From: Urechis unicinctus
Taxonomy: Eukaryota > Annelida > Polychaeta > Xenopneusta > Urechidae
DNA: 64,000 nt
Assembly (NCBI GenBank): GCA_034190875.2
Contig: CM067351.1
Coordinates: 9,328,500 to 9,392,499, forward strand
Direction of reading: 5' to 3'
In this document: positions 47,169-61,377 of the stretch, piece after piece
Numbering within the stretch: position 1 is the stretch's first letter
How the letters are laid out: the number at the start of each line of letters is the position of its first letter
Translations under genes and position numbers: made by a program
Notes under the pieces: generated by a model
What the model was told of the DNA's origin: nothing
The model's input: only the letters and a program-made list of their open reading frames with translations
Database searches by the model: none

Positions 47169-50016
47169 TCATAACGACTGCTTTAAACTTGCTTAATGAA
47201 ACCTTAGCAGCAGTGCAATTATTTCCGCGGTATTTCTCAGTATCTACGGTTTATTCTGCATGCTTTTCGTGGTGGGCTATGTTCTGAAATGGAATGCAAC
47301 TGCTACTGTTGCTTCTTCGTAGAATATATCGACAATGCGGCCATACAGTTTGGCTGCAACCAGTGCAGTCGGAATTCATTGGTAATATGTGAGGATTTTA
47401 GTTTGTGACCAAAACGCGGCCTAGTACATTTGATCGAACCACTCCGGACCACTACTTTGAACCACCTGGCACGCGCTATTATTAATACCCAAGTGTTATA
47501 AACGTTTGTAATGGCATAATTAATAGAACCAGCATTCATTTGATGTCTTTGCAAACATGATTTATTGTCTGTTACAGTTACAGTTTATCTGCGTGTATGA
47601 ATATACCATACGAATTTTTAAGTTTGCCGTTTGGCCGGCCACATTGTATATTCCGCTTAAATCAACTCCATTATGGAGATTAAGAACGCATATATAATCA
47701 TTAATTAATGATTCAATGACATACGATTGCCACTTAATTCGGTAGTATAAATACATTTATATACTTTATATTTATGCTGTATTATCATCTATGTTTGTCA
47801 CAGTATATCGCCCAGCACAGCATTGTGATATCACAGGAATCAAAGGAATGACCCATAAAATTTATATTTTTAAATATTAGAACACGTCTCTCTAAATATA
47901 GCAGTGGTGTGACTTGCTAATCCATAACGGGATATTGAATTTTCCTTCAAGTAATAAGAGTATTGCAAGAGAGAATCACTTCTGCACTAATGCATGGTTA
48001 CCCCATTTATATCATCGGTCATTATTGTACAAAATACAATTTACATTACGGGTGCCTTAACGTTTAATTTAACGAAGCCGACCACACACGTGGCATTAAA
48101 GGAATGGCAATTATGTAGACTGACGGATGTTTAATATAACGGCTTTCATTCTGTCTTCACGTCGCAGCTCACTTGAGTTAAGAATTTAAATATCCTGCTT
48201 TAACACCAAAATAATTAACCAGCAATCCGATGATGTTTTGCAATTTGTTGCTACATTGATCGGTGGGCTTGAAAATGACAGCTACAATGATCGGACAGCT
48301 AATTCATATTCTGCGCATCTCCCCCGTACATGCTATGTAAGTGATAACCTCACAGAGGGTTACCCGTTTTGCCAGTTTGCTCACTGTTGAGTAATCGTAT
48401 ACTGACCCCATTAGGTTATCGACTTTAAAGACTAAAGTGCACCACACCGATCCCACCATCCTTTTCAGATCCGGTTCTATTTGATTGCTTTGCCTACTTG
48501 AATGTGGTCATAATGCGCTGATGGCTCGAATTAGTTGACTGGCTGTAATTTGTATGTGGTCAACACCTGATAGGTTGATACATACTATAAATGAATACTG
48601 CCTATGGAGGCAACACCCTGTCAGCCTTGCTCAAGAACAAACGCGGGAAATGCCATGCCTACCATCTTGCTGTGAAAAACCCATACATCGAGAACTACGC
48701 TCACAACAGTTGTAGTGCTATATCTCAAATATCATCCTCAAATCGCCACTAAATTGACCTACAAATACTCTGATCTAAAATGATAGCATTTTAGTGTTGT
48801 TTATTATTACTTTAAGAGTATAATCAGAAAATCATGATGAAACGCTGTATCAAACTTGGCTTAGACATGCTGCTATTGATAAACTTCGACTGATTAAGCC
48901 GCTGAAAAAGCTGGTCGAATTAGTTCTTAACGACCCATGTCTCTAACTTTACACCCGGCTCCTAATGCACTGATTATGACACATGTACGTAAAAGTTTCA
49001 GTTCACCAGTAATTACATGTATCGCCAAGTATGTTACATTAAACGATGCAATGCAACTTTCTTCTTTTATAATTCCCAATAGCGAATTGTACGCACGTAT
49101 GAAACATCCCATCCACGTGGTCTCCCAGAAGGACTTTGCTTTGTGATTAGTTTTGTTATCTTGCTTCTAGTAGAGTTAAACTTAGTACATGTAAGTTTGA
49201 GATTACTGCATTGTTAATCGTTACGTTTTAATATCATTTTATCTTTCTTTTGTTGTTGTAAGTCAATGCATGACTTGGTTAGCAGTAAATTCACCGATGC
49301 CGACCATTTTGGTCAATGCATCACTCCTATCAAAAATTTATTACCACCGGTTTCATATCAACTGAGTATCAATTTTCGTTAACTGCACACGTGTTAGCGT
49401 TTTGAATATAAGAAACGTAGGTGTTCACAAAATGAATAATCTACCATGTCGCTGGTCCTCAATACATCCAGCTATCACTAGAGGACATCACAGGCAACGA
49501 ACCAGCAATAATTAATTGCTCTGTTACATTGCAAAAATAGATATATATCATTCCACTTAGCCTCTTTCTTGAGCTGTTATGGCACTTCTACTCAGATGAC
49601 AGTGAAGCAGAACCACAATAGCCGTTTGAAGGATATGACAGAGCAGCCATGGAAGAAAAGGGGCAAGGTAAAAAAACTGTCGGGCATTGAATATTGCTTT
49701 ACTCTTAACCATGAACTATTCGATACTACCACACGCAGTTCTAAGCTCAATACTTGGATATGTGTTATATGTCTAGGTAATATATTGTACTTAAGTGGGT
49801 CATACCCGCGCAGTCAATTAGATGTTGGCATTTTGAAGAGCTCTGTTTGCGAATCATGGAGCAATATCGCCCAAGTAAGATATTGCATGATTGTGCAAGA
49901 ACAAATAATGGGGCTTTTACAACCCTCACACGTTTTGAGTTGTGAATCCTCATCAGTTACAATGTAATTGTACGTGTCATGGACTCAAACGCGCTTTTTT
50001 ATAAAACATGTATCAT
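47169..50016. other. AT-rich non-coding stretch, no gene recognised
   Basis: About 2.8 kb between the LINE and the macrosatellite. The longest frame (49569-49967, plus, 132 codons) has no domain and is overlapped by a minus-strand frame. No tandem repeat, RNA gene or transposon end recognised. Confidence 0.45.
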
Positions 50017-50980
50017 GTGCGATATAGCCCCGGACATATCGATCCCGGTCAGTCTAATGATGAACAAATACGTCCCACCATCACGCCTTATATTCATGAG
50101 ATGCCATTCACATATCCATACGGGGTGTCCTAACTGTGCGTATAATAGATACAAGATAAGTCGATGTCTGATTCAATCTTATATCTTAAGCATAATGGGT
50201 TTTCGAGGTCGGCTTTAAATATATGTTATTGGTTGTACGCGTTCATTGTTATAAACCTTTAATAGAGCAAATGTATCATGCTTATGAATGGCAACCATCA
50301 GATTTTTGGAGACGACCTGTTGATTATGTAGCAAGCCCTTGTTGGGGTATGAATTCGATTGACATCGTGTTGCATATTCAAATAATAGATGTCTGGTGTC
50401 GACGGCGCGACATTTAGATTCAAGTATCACGACTTTGAAAGATGCCGTGTACAGAAGCAGATTTATGTTATAGACATGGACAAAGTGGCTAAGTGTAGCC
50501 GTAATGAGGAGAATATGGACATACTGGCACCTACAGGCACATACAGGCACATACAGGCACATACAGGCACATAAAGGCACATACAGGCACATACTGTCTC
50601 AAAAATGTACTGCATGAGGATGTCATTGTTCGACACATCTAACAATTAGACTATAAACGAATAAGACATTTGGCAATTAAAGATCTTTCTTATTTGAATG
50701 TTTACCAATGTTATGTTTCTTTTGATGGTCAAACAATTCATGCATTTATTTACCATGTTGCACGATCATGGTCCAAGGCGACATACGTATCGATATATGG
50801 AGACGACCAGCCAGCGGTTATGCAGGGGTAGATTCTTCACTAGAGTAGGCTTGTTAATAACATATCAATTTCTACGTTTAGTTACAGTCGTCAATATCTT
50901 TGTGCACCTATCTAGCCTTTATCATTATTTCAGGTTGTCGCTGTGTTACTCGTGATAAACACATAATACAAATAATACAA
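50017..50980 (+). pseudogene. Protein-like fragments of unknown origin in each macrosatellite unit
   Basis: Several consecutive short plus-strand frames look like protein but sit in different frames. Examples are YSAGHIDPGQSNDEQIRPTI (55730s in unit 2), HCYKPLIEQMYHAYEWQPSD (50240s in unit 1), TFRFKYHDFERCRVQKQIYV (50410s) and LNVYQCYVSFDGQTIHAFIY (about 50696). Later in the unit come KCKHSDGKHHVITHIYMKRV (about 55011) and VQFQMVDEKRHTPLGFYKTD (about 55138). I recognise no family. Between copies nearly every difference changes the residue, and the Trp at about 50311 becomes stop in unit 2 and Cys in unit 3. They are not under protein-level constraint now. They may be remains of exons, or chance. 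Confidence 0.25.
50521..50594. repeat. 10-bp VNTR (ACAGGCACAT), 7 units in unit 1
   Basis: Tandem ACAGGCACAT-type units. The same site has about 4 units in unit 2 (56217-56262) and unit 3 (61871-61914), so it varies in copy number within one array. Confidence 0.9.
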
Positions 50981-52064
50981 GAAAAAAATCGTTACGTATA
51001 CAGTTTAATGTAGCACTATCAATGCCCCACTGAGAGCGATTTGTCAGCTAGGCCAGGTTTATATACAGCGCTTCACAGGAGCTTCTGATCCGGGAAAGGG
51101 AATGGTTCGTGATAACCGGCAGTGAACACTTTTTATATTTTTAAATAATATCCAACATTGTACTTAAATGCATATCAAGATATGTCATCAACAATTCTAG
51201 TTACACACCGACAGACACGATCATCATTCCTTGTAAGTGTATCTAGAATCACAAAAATGATGTTGTGCAGTAATTTCCTTCTCAGCATGACCACACTTGA
51301 TTCCCTGACAGAAATTAGATTGATGTTATCCTTGCCGTACGCTGTTGCAGACTGATTCAATAGTTACTGTGTTGTTCGGTAGTAGCATTCAATCCAAGCA
51401 GAAGCGATTATTTCAACGACGAATACGTCACACGTCGTTCAAATATGCGCGTACAGAGATAATGATCCAAACTTCGAGCACAATATTCACGCACTCAGTC
51501 TGTCGACTTGCATGGTAAGCCATTAGCACTGTCAACCAGTGCCGATGCAGTATAGCGGTAAACGAAAGCGCCTGGGTATGATCGTACCCATTTGTATGAT
51601 GTTAAGCGTTATTGACTTGAGTACTGCAATAAAATAGCATGCCTTTATGGACTGACGCGAATGATGGTGAACCAGGACAAAGAACGTCACGGTGTCACAC
51701 CTCGTAACCTAATACGCATGTCGTTATTACCTTATTTACTTGTATGCGAACTGTAATTGCAAGATAATACGGACAGTAAAGATGTATTATGTATACTTCA
51801 GCTGAGGGAGTTATATCAGCTTTCGTATTTTATTGCGGAAAAGAATAGATTTGTCAATTAGCTATTGTAAATGGATCAAGTTATATTCATCAAGCTAAGC
51901 ACGTCCAGCATTTGAGGTCATTGACAGTCATGAGGGTCATTGTTAAACTGATGGCGAACTGGCAGATATAAGGAAGATCATTGACACATGCCATTGTTCA
52001 TTCATTATTGATACTTTATATACCCATATGGTCGCTCTTCTTGTAGTTCGGATTTCCCCGTGAA

Positions 52065-52190
52065 TTACACATATTTTGTTGCAGCGTGACAGCACAGTAT
52101 CATTTCATCATCCTTTGCGTATTTGAGGCTTGTTGCTTAGGAGTACGGTGTGTGTTAAAAAGAAGGCAATGGTAATATGATTGCGCCTAG
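52065..52190 (+). repeat. Dispersed repeat, copy B, inside unit 1
   Basis: Diverged relative of 42841-42970, sharing TTGTTGCAG, CATCCTTTGCGTATTTG and TAATATGATTGCGC. Equivalent positions are 57732-57858 in unit 2 and 63385-63512 in unit 3. Its presence at the same place in each unit shows it was inserted before the unit was amplified. Confidence 0.7.
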
Positions 52191-54140
52191 CATAGTAAAT
52201 ACTCCGACAATTTTCCTATAACGAATAAAATATTGATTTTGAAAATGAACAGCAAGATATGACTATAGCATTGCTACAATGCCCTAATGTGGACTAGTGT
52301 TCACTGGAAATACCACTTAGTGTCTCATTATTCCTACTTTGTCAGCACGGGTGAATTTTACTCTCCGTCGAACACTCATTAATGCATAACGCCACTTATA
52401 ACTTATATCGGAGATGTTAAAAGTGATATCAGCTGTGCTTGCGAAGCAATTATACGGCAAATGCCCAGTTGATACTTCATTTACAATGCAAGATATGCGG
52501 TTAAGAACCCAGTAAAAAAAATGGTTATTTAAGCAATTGTCTTGATTGTCATTCTTTTTGCTTGAGCACAGTCCTCTTTTTCTACACGGTCATGTTATGT
52601 GCATCAACGCCACAACTCATTTGAAATCTTTGAAATAACCAACATTATAATTGTGGTATTATCTACAGCTGATGATTTCTTCGTGTGGATCCGTTCGTTG
52701 TTTATGTTGATGATCTTATATGTGATCAATATGTGCACAAATTGTAACCACGATACATTTATCAAAAGTGTCCAGGGAAATGCGTGAGAATCATCAAACG
52801 ATGTATGTATTCAATGTGAGCAGGAAAAGTCAACACTATGAATGTACGGGACGCCATGGCTTGGTCACGTTCGTTATGTCCCACTTCATTTGTAGCATGT
52901 TTATGGCGTCTGTGTGAGCAGGAAGGACATGGAATGACATCACGTCATTGAGGCACGTGGCGTGTTTCAAAAACTGCTTCTTACCATTATGTGTGAATTA
53001 TATATGATGTGTTGCAGTGATGCAAAAGGATTACTTTAAAGGCAACTCAGCCATTCATTAAGTTAGATAAAGTCGCGATACTGCATTTTGTCAACGCTAG
53101 GCGATAGGAACAGCTAACGTGTTATATTGTTTCGTTTTCAAGTGCGATAGTGTGTTTTCCGCATAGCTGGTGCTAATGTTATTCGCCGCAAAGCAAAATC
53201 AATGAACTGAATCTCAAAACCTCCGTGTGTCAACCAGTTTCGTGACGCATAATTATACTTAAGACAGATGAATACCGAACCACAACTCTTCCTTTCATGT
53301 GCAAGCAGCCTCATAAGCGCCAGTGCCCACACTGTGTCCTCATTTCACACAAACATACATGATTTAGTGCCACACTGTCAGCTATTCGCAGGAGCCATAT
53401 ACGCATCGTCAATGAGCTAGTAAGGTTTTTGAGGATCAACTCAAAGTATGTTGTTTCAATAAAACTAGAGGTAGCATCTGGCAAGAGACGCATGGCTTTT
53501 GAACAATAGGCAATTAAACGGTGGTTAAACTTAATAACTCGGATCTCATTCCCTCAAAACTACATTAACAAACATGTTATTCAACAGTCGCACGATTACC
53601 ATAGAGCATGTAGAGGGCTATCTCAAGCCTCCAGTTGACATCATGTGTGAACAGCGGCGCTATCTCTTCGTGGAGAAGCTGATCATCATAAAGTATAACA
53701 TCTAATCACGAGGGGGTGTAGTCGCTTTGACCAATCAGGATAATCGACTTCGTAAGAAGATGCGTCTGATTAGAAAGGAAAATGTTCAACTAAACTGATT
53801 TTGGTAATTGGTTAATCAATGTAAGCATACACTATTCGATTAATACTGCACGAACTATAATAAGCTCTTCTAAGGGAGGTGCAATATATTAATTAATTAT
53901 ATCATATACGTCGAATAAAAACACAGTAGAAGTTAACAGATAACAATCATGTGACGCTTAGTTGCAAAAGGAATTAAAAGTAGACGAGTGCAAAATCCAA
54001 TCTTAACATTTGACAGATTGTTGAATATCGTTTTAACTAGCATGCGTACCAATAAATTCATTCCAGTTCACCTTTCGCGATTAGACACCAGTTGTGTAGC
54101 TCAAATAAATTAGCCTGCAGTTCTGTACAATGAATGAGGC

Positions 54141-54366
54141 ACCTGCGAGTAGATAAAGCTATCATGCGCCATGATCAGGTACCAGAAGGTAGATCAGACT
54201 ATCATGCAACATGATCAAGTATCAGAAGGTAGATCAAGCTATCACGCGCCATGATCAGGAACCTGCAGGTAAATAAGCTATCATGCGCAATGATAAAAAA
54301 ACTGCAGGTAGATCAAGCTATCATGCGCCATGATCAGGTATCTTTGCGTAGATCAAGCTATCCTGC
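54141..54366. repeat. 40-bp minisatellite with near-palindromic core, about 6 units (unit 1)
   Basis: Units carry AGATCAAGCTATCATGCGCC followed by ATGATCAGG and a variable end. The core ATCATG-CGC-CATGAT is a 6-bp inverted repeat with a 3-base loop. Units are diverged and slightly variable in length (about 36-40 bases). Confidence 0.85.
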
Positions 54367-55725
54367 CACATTTGCATGCTGTTACTCATTTGAACTAATC
54401 TGGTTCCAAATTGCGTGAAGCATCCAAATGTTGAAATTATGGAAAATTAATCAGTGAGATACATATTAACCATTGGCTTTTGTTTTATGCATGAAAGTTA
54501 TGTGTCACCAATCGTCTTTCTGAAATGTTTTGAATGTCATCTAACAACCGTTGCTTGCAGACGGTCCTTCTAAAGGCCAGTCTTAAAATGGGCATCTTCA
54601 TGTTTTGTTTCGGACTTATTGCCACAAAATCATTGATCATACATCTAGCTGTAGTAGGCTTAATGAACTCAATGATTAGTTGCAAACCTGTGCGGTACTG
54701 AATTTCTGATATTTCGTAATGACTGCACGAAAGGTGAATTGCGACGATTAATATATACGATGGACGTTTCCAGTAGTAATACAGGATAGACCAGTGTCGC
54801 GTGGAGAAATATCGAAAACATGAAATTACTTGTATCACGACCATCAATAAATATATATCATCATTCCTCATGGCCATAGTACTAAATAGGTTGTTTGTTT
54901 AATAGTGATGCGGGTATCTGCGAAATGCCAATGAAAGCTATGTCTAGGGTACAAGTCGATGCTTTCGTGCACGAGGTAGTACGTTCCATATTCATATTGC
55001 AATAGCTAAATGCAAGCATTCTGATGGCAAACACCATGTGATAACTCACATTTATATGAAACGAGTCACCGGTAAGGGTAACGATACTTTTTGGAACGTT
55101 ATCCCGCGAAGATGGACAATAAATTGCCAACATGAACGTCCAATTCCAAATGGTTGATGAGAAGCGTCACACTCCACTTGGATTTTACAAAACTGATCCA
55201 GCTCTTTAATTAGAGCTTTTCGACTGAGCGAAAGGCCAGAGTTTGTTTAGTTCACTTTTATTCTGAAGATGAATCATCATTTAGTCAAAACTGATGAGCT
55301 TTGGGGTCTTCTAATCATTGTCTAATCATCGAGTTATTGGTGTGTGTGCATGGTTCACATACTACGTGGTTGCTGCTCAACATTCCCAAGCCATCTACAG
55401 CATCTTGTAGGAGTTATTAACGATATTAACATAATGGTTATTAAAGTTATTGCCAATAGTTTGACTGTCTGTTGCAACTTCATTCTTAATGTTATATCTG
55501 TTTAACTACTTCTCGTTCCAAACAAACATTTGCGTACATATAAAGCATTCCGCAAAATATTTGTAGAGTTAGAAATTTACATATGTTAATCAGCTACGGA
55601 TGCCAAGGATTTTCTCTCATGTTATTCAAAATCTGGCGCGTATACTGTGTAATAGAATTTATTGCGTTCACGAGCTTAGTGAATTGGCTACAGAATGTCT
55701 ATTAGTGTAGTTGGGGGAGGAATGG

Positions 55726-58700
55726 GTGCGATATAGCGCCGGACATATCGATCCCGGTCAATCTAATGATGAACAAATACGTCCCACCATCACGCCTTAT
55801 ATTCATGAGATGCCATTCACATATCCTAACTATGTGTATAATAGATACAAGATAAGTCGATGTCTGATTCAATCTTATATCTTAAGCATAATGGGTTTTC
55901 GAGGTCGGCTTTAAATATATGTTATTGGTTGTACGCGTTCATTGTTATAAACCTTTAATAGAGCAACTGTATCATGGTTATGAATGGCAACCATCAGATT
56001 TTTGAAGACGACCTGTTGATTATGTAGCAAGCCCTTGTTGGGGTATGAATTCGAGTGACATCGTGTTGCATATTCAAATAATAGATGTCTGGTGTCGACG
56101 GCGCAACATTTAGATTCAAGTATCACAACTTTGAAAGATGCCGTGCACAGCAGCAGATTTATGTTATAGACATGGACAAAGTGGCTAAGTGCAGCCCTAA
56201 TGAGGAGAATATGGACATACTGGCACATACAGGCACATACAGGCACATACAGGCACATACTGTCTCAAAAATGTACTGCATGAGGATGTCATTGTTCGAC
56301 ACATCTAACAATTAGACTATAAACGAATAAGACATTTGGCAATTAAAGATCTTTCTTATTTGAATGTTTACCAATGTTATGTTTCTTTTGATGGTCAAAC
56401 AATTCATGCATTCATTTACCATGTTGCACGATCATGGTCCAAGGCGACATACGTATCGATATATGGAGACGACCAGCCAGCGGTTATGCAGGGGTAGATT
56501 CTTCACTAGAGTAGGCTTGTTAATAACATATCAATTTCTACGTTTAGTTACAGTCGTCAATATCTTTGTGCACCTATCTAGCCTTTATCATTATTTCAGG
56601 TTGTCGCTGTGTTACTCGTGATAAACACATAATACAAATAATACAAGAAAAAAATCGTTACGTATACAGTTTAATGTAGCACTATCAATGCCCCACTGAG
56701 AGCGATTTGTCAGCTAGGTCAGGTTTATATACAGCGCTTCACAGGAGCTTCTGATCCGGGAAAGGGAATGGTTCGTGATAACCGGCAGTGAACACTTTTT
56801 ATATTTTTAAATAATATCCAACATTGTACTTAAATGCATATCAAGATATGTCATCAACAATTCTAGTTACACACCGACAGACACGATCATCATTCCTTGT
56901 AAGTGTATCTAGAATCACAAAAATGATGTTGTGCAGTAATTTCCTTCTCAGCATGACCACACTTGATTCCCTGACAGAAATTAGATTGATGTTATCCTTG
57001 CCGTACGCTGTTGCAGACTGATTCAATAGTTACTGTGTTGTTCGGTAGTAGCATAAATCCAAGCAGAAGCGATTATTTCAACGACGAATACGTCACACGT
57101 CGTTCAAATATGCGCGTACAGAGATAATGATCCAAACTTCGAGCACAATATTCACGCACTCAGTCTGTGGACTTGTATGGTAAGCCATTAGCACTGTCAA
57201 CCAGTGCCGATGCAGTATAGCGGTAAACGAAAGCGCCTGGGTATGATCGTACCCATTTGTATGATGTTAAGCGTTATTGACTTGAGTACTGCAATAAAAT
57301 AGCATGCCTTTATGGACTGACGCGAATGATGGTGAACCAGGACAAAGAACGTCACGGTGTCACACCTCGTAACCTAATATGCATGTCGTTATTACCCTAT
57401 TTACTTGTACGCGAACTGTAATTGCAAGATAATACGGACAGTAAAGATGTATTATGTATACTTCAGCTGAGGGGGTTATATCAGCTTTCGTATTTTATTG
57501 CGGAAAAGAATAGATTTGTCAATTAGCTACTGTAAATGGATCAAGTTATATTCATCAAGCTAAGCACGTCCAGCATTTGAGGTCATTGACAGTCATGAGG
57601 GTCATTGTTAAACTGATGGCGAACTGGCAGATATAAGGAAGATCATTGACACATGCCATTGTTCATTCATTATTGATACTTTATATACCCATATGGTCGC
57701 TCTTCTTGTAGTTCGGATTTCCCCGTGAATTACACATATTTTGTTGCAGCGTGACAGCACAGTATCATTTTCATCATCCTTTGCGTATTTGAGGCTTGTT
57801 GCTTAGGAGTACGGTGTGTGTTAAAAAGAAGGCAATGGTAATATGATTGCGCCTAGCATAGTAAATACTCCGACAATTTTCCTATAACGAATAAAATATT
57901 GATTTTGAAAATGAACAGCAAGATATGACTATAGCATTGCTACAATGCCCTAATGTGGACTAGTGTTCACTGGAAATACCACTTAGTGTCTCATTATTCC
58001 TACTTTGTCAGCACGGGTGAATTTTACTCTCCGTCGAACACTCATTAATGCATAACGCCACTTATAACTTATATCGGAGATGTTAAAAGTGATATCAGCT
58101 GTGCTTGCGAAGCAATTATACGGCAAATGCCCAGTTGATACTTCATTTACAATGCAAGATATGCGGTTAAGAACCCAGTAAAAAAAAATGGTTATTTAAG
58201 CAATTGTCTTGATTGTCATTCTTTTTGCTTGAGCACAGTCCTCTTTTTCTACACGGTCATGTTATGTGCATCAACGCCACAACTCATTTGAAATCTTTGA
58301 AATAACCAACATTATAATTGTGGTATTATCTACAGCTGATGATTTCTTCGTGTGGATCCGTTCGTTGTTTATGTTGATGATCTTATATGTGATCAATATG
58401 TGCACAAATTGTAACCACGATACATTTATCAAAAGTGTCCAGGGAAATGCGTGAGAATCATCAAACGATGTATGTATTCAATGTGAGCAGGAAAAGTCGA
58501 CACTATGAATGTACGGGACGCCATGGCTTGGTCACGTTCGTTATGTCCCACTTCATTTGTAGCATGTTTATGGCGTCTGTGTGAGCAGGAAGGACATGGA
58601 ATGACATCACGTCATTGAGGCACGTGGCGTGTTTCAAAAACTGCTTCTTACCGTTATGTGTGAATTATATATGATGTGTTGCAGTGATGCAAAAGGATTA

Positions 58701-61377
58701 CTTTAAAGGCAACTCATTAAGTTAGATAAAGTCGCGATACTGCATTTTGTCAACGCTAGGCGATAGGAACAGCTAACGTGTTATATTGTTTCGTTTTCAA
58801 GTGCGATAGTGTGTTTTCCGCATAGCTGGTGCTAATGTTATTCGCCGCAAAGCAAAATCAATGAACTGAATCTCAAAACCTCCGTGTGTCAACCAGTTTC
58901 GTGACGCATAATTATACTTAAGACAGATGAATACCGAACCACAACTCTTCCTTTCATGTGCAAGCAGCCTCATAAGCGCCAGTGCCCACACTGTGTCCTC
59001 ATTTCACACAAACATACATGATTTAGTGCCACACTGTCAGCTATTCGCAGAGCCATATACGCATCGTCAATGAGCTAGTAAGGTTTTTGAGGATCAACTC
59101 AAAGTATGTTGTTTCAATAAAACTAGAGGTAGCATCTGGCAAGAGACGCATGGCTTTTGAACAATAGGCAATTAAACGGTGGTTAAACTTAATAACTCGG
59201 ATCTCATTCCCTCAAAACTACATTAACAAACATGTTATTCAACAGTCGCACGATTACCATAGAGCATGTAGAGGGCTATCTCAAGCCTCCAGTTGACATC
59301 ATGTGTGAACAGCGGCGCTATCTCTTCGTGGAGAAGCTGATCATCATAAAGTATAACATCTAATCACGAGGGGGTGTAGTCGCTTTGACCAATCAGGATA
59401 ATCGACTTCGTAAGAAGATGCGTCTGATTAGAAAGGAAAATGTTCAACTAAACTGATTTTGGTAATTGGTTAATCAATGTAAGCATACACTATTCGATTA
59501 ATACTGCACGAACTATAATAAGCTCTTCTAAGGGAGGTGCAATATATTAATTATATCATATACGTCGAATAAAAAAACACAGTAGAAGTTAACAGATAAC
59601 AATCATGTGACGCTTAGTTGCAAAAGGAATTAAAAGTAGACGAGTGCAAAATCCAATCTTAACATTTGACAGATTGTTGAATATCGTTTTAACTAGCATG
59701 CGTACCAATAAATTCATTCCAGTTCACCTTTCGCGATTAGACACCAGTTGTGTAGCTCAAATAAATTAGCCTGCAGTTCTGTACAATGAATGAGGCACCT
59801 GCGAGTAGATAAAGCTATCATGCGCCATGATCAGGTACCAGAAGGATCAGACTATCATGCAACATGATCAAGTATCAGAAGGTAGATCAAGCTATCACGC
59901 GCCATGATCAGGAACCTGCAGGTAAAAAGCTATCATGCGCAATGATAAAAAAACTGCAGGTAGATCAAGCTATCATGCGCCATGATCAGGTATCTTTGCG
60001 TAGATCAAGCTATCCTGCCACATTTGCATGCTGTTACTCATTTGAACTAATCTGGTTCCAAATTGCGTGAAGCATCCAAATGTTGAAATTATGGAAAATT
60101 AATCAGTGAGATACATATTAACCATTGGCTTTTGTTTTATGCATGAAAGTTATGTGTCACCAATCGTCTTTCTGAAATGTTTTGAATGTCATCTAACAAC
60201 CGTTGCTTGCAGACGGTCCTTCTAAAGGCCAGTCTTAAAATGGGCATCTTCATGTTTTGTTTCGGACTTATTGCCACAAAATCATTGATCATACATCTAG
60301 CTGTAGTAGGCTTAATGAACTCAATGATTAGTTGCAAACCTGTGCGGTACTGAATTTCTGATATTTCGTAATGACTGCACGAAAGGTGAATTGCGACGAT
60401 TAATATATACGATGGACGTTTCCAGTAGTAATACAGGATAGACCAGTGTCGCGTGGAGAAATATCGAAAACATGAAATTACTTGTATCACGACCATCAAT
60501 AAATATATATCATCATTCCTCATGGCCATAGTACTAAATAGGTTGTTTGTTTAATAGTGATGCGGGTATCTGCGAAATGCCAATGAAAGCTATGTCTAGG
60601 GTACAAGTCGATGCTTTTGTGCACGAGGTAGTACGTTCCATATTCATATTGCAATAGCTAAATGCAAGCATTCTGATGGCAAACACCATGTGATAACTCA
60701 CATTTATATGAAACGAGTCACCGGTAAGGGTAACGATACTTTTTGGAACGTTATCCCGCGAAGATGGACAATAAATTGCCAACATGAACGTCCAATTCCA
60801 AATGGTTGATGAGAAGCGTCACACTCCACTTGGATTTTACAAAACTGATCCAGCTCTTTAATTAGAGCTTTTCGACTGAGCGAAAGGCCAGAGTTTGTTT
60901 AGTTCACTTTTATTCTGAAGATGAATCATCATTTAGTCAAAACTGATGAGCTTTGGGGTCTTCTAATCATTGTCTAATCATCGAGTTATTGGTGTGTGTG
61001 CATGGTTCACATACTACGTGGTTGCTGCTCAACATTCCCAAGCCATCTACAGCGTCTTGTAGGAGTTATTAACGATATTAACATAATGGTTATTAAAGTT
61101 ATTGCCAATAGTTTGACTGTCTGTTGCAACTTCATTCTTAATGTTATATTTGTTTAACTACTTCTCGTTCCAAACAAACATTTGCGTACATATAAAGCAT
61201 TCCGCAAAATATTTGTAGAGTTAGAAATTTACATATGTTAATCAGCTACGGATGCCAAGGATTTTCTCTCATGTTATTCAAAATCTGGCGCGTATACTGT
61301 GTAATAGAATTTATTGCGTTCACGAGCTTAGTGAATTGGCTACAGAATGTCTATTAGTGTAGTTGGGGGAGGAATGG
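55726..61377. repeat. Macrosatellite unit 2 (5652 bp)
   Basis: Complete second copy in direct orientation. Short frames, indels and internal minisatellites line up with unit 1 at offsets drifting from 5709 at the start to 5652 near the end, and with unit 3 at a nearly constant 5652. About 99% identical to both by eye, with differences concentrated in the first 600 bases. Confidence 0.97.
59797..60018. repeat. 40-bp minisatellite with near-palindromic core (unit 2 copy)
   Basis: Counterpart of the array at 54141-54366, with small deletions (for example the GTA lost near 59845), making it slightly shorter. Confidence 0.85.

Larger units (their letters stand above)
50017..55725. repeat. Macrosatellite unit 1 (5709 bp)
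   Basis: First copy of a tandem unit beginning GTGCGATATAG. Sequence left of 50017 is unrelated to that left of the second copy, so this is the array edge. It differs from unit 2 by indels including 13 extra bases near 50117-50130, three extra 10-bp VNTR units (50521-50594) and 8 extra bases near 53048. Substitutions are sparse elsewhere. Very AT-rich; no tRNA, rRNA, histone or snRNA sequence recognised. Confidence 0.97.

Noticed and set aside
50215-50592. Minus-strand frame of 115-125 codons in all three macrosatellite units
   Set aside because: Almost all differences among the copies change residues and the start region is a 10-bp VNTR, so there is no sign of selection on a protein.
54485-55133. 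Minus-strand frames of 130 and 83 codons, repeated identically or nearly so at 60137-60785
   Set aside because: Preservation only reflects recent duplication of the unit; no domain recognised, and the plus strand over the same bases is equally protein-like.
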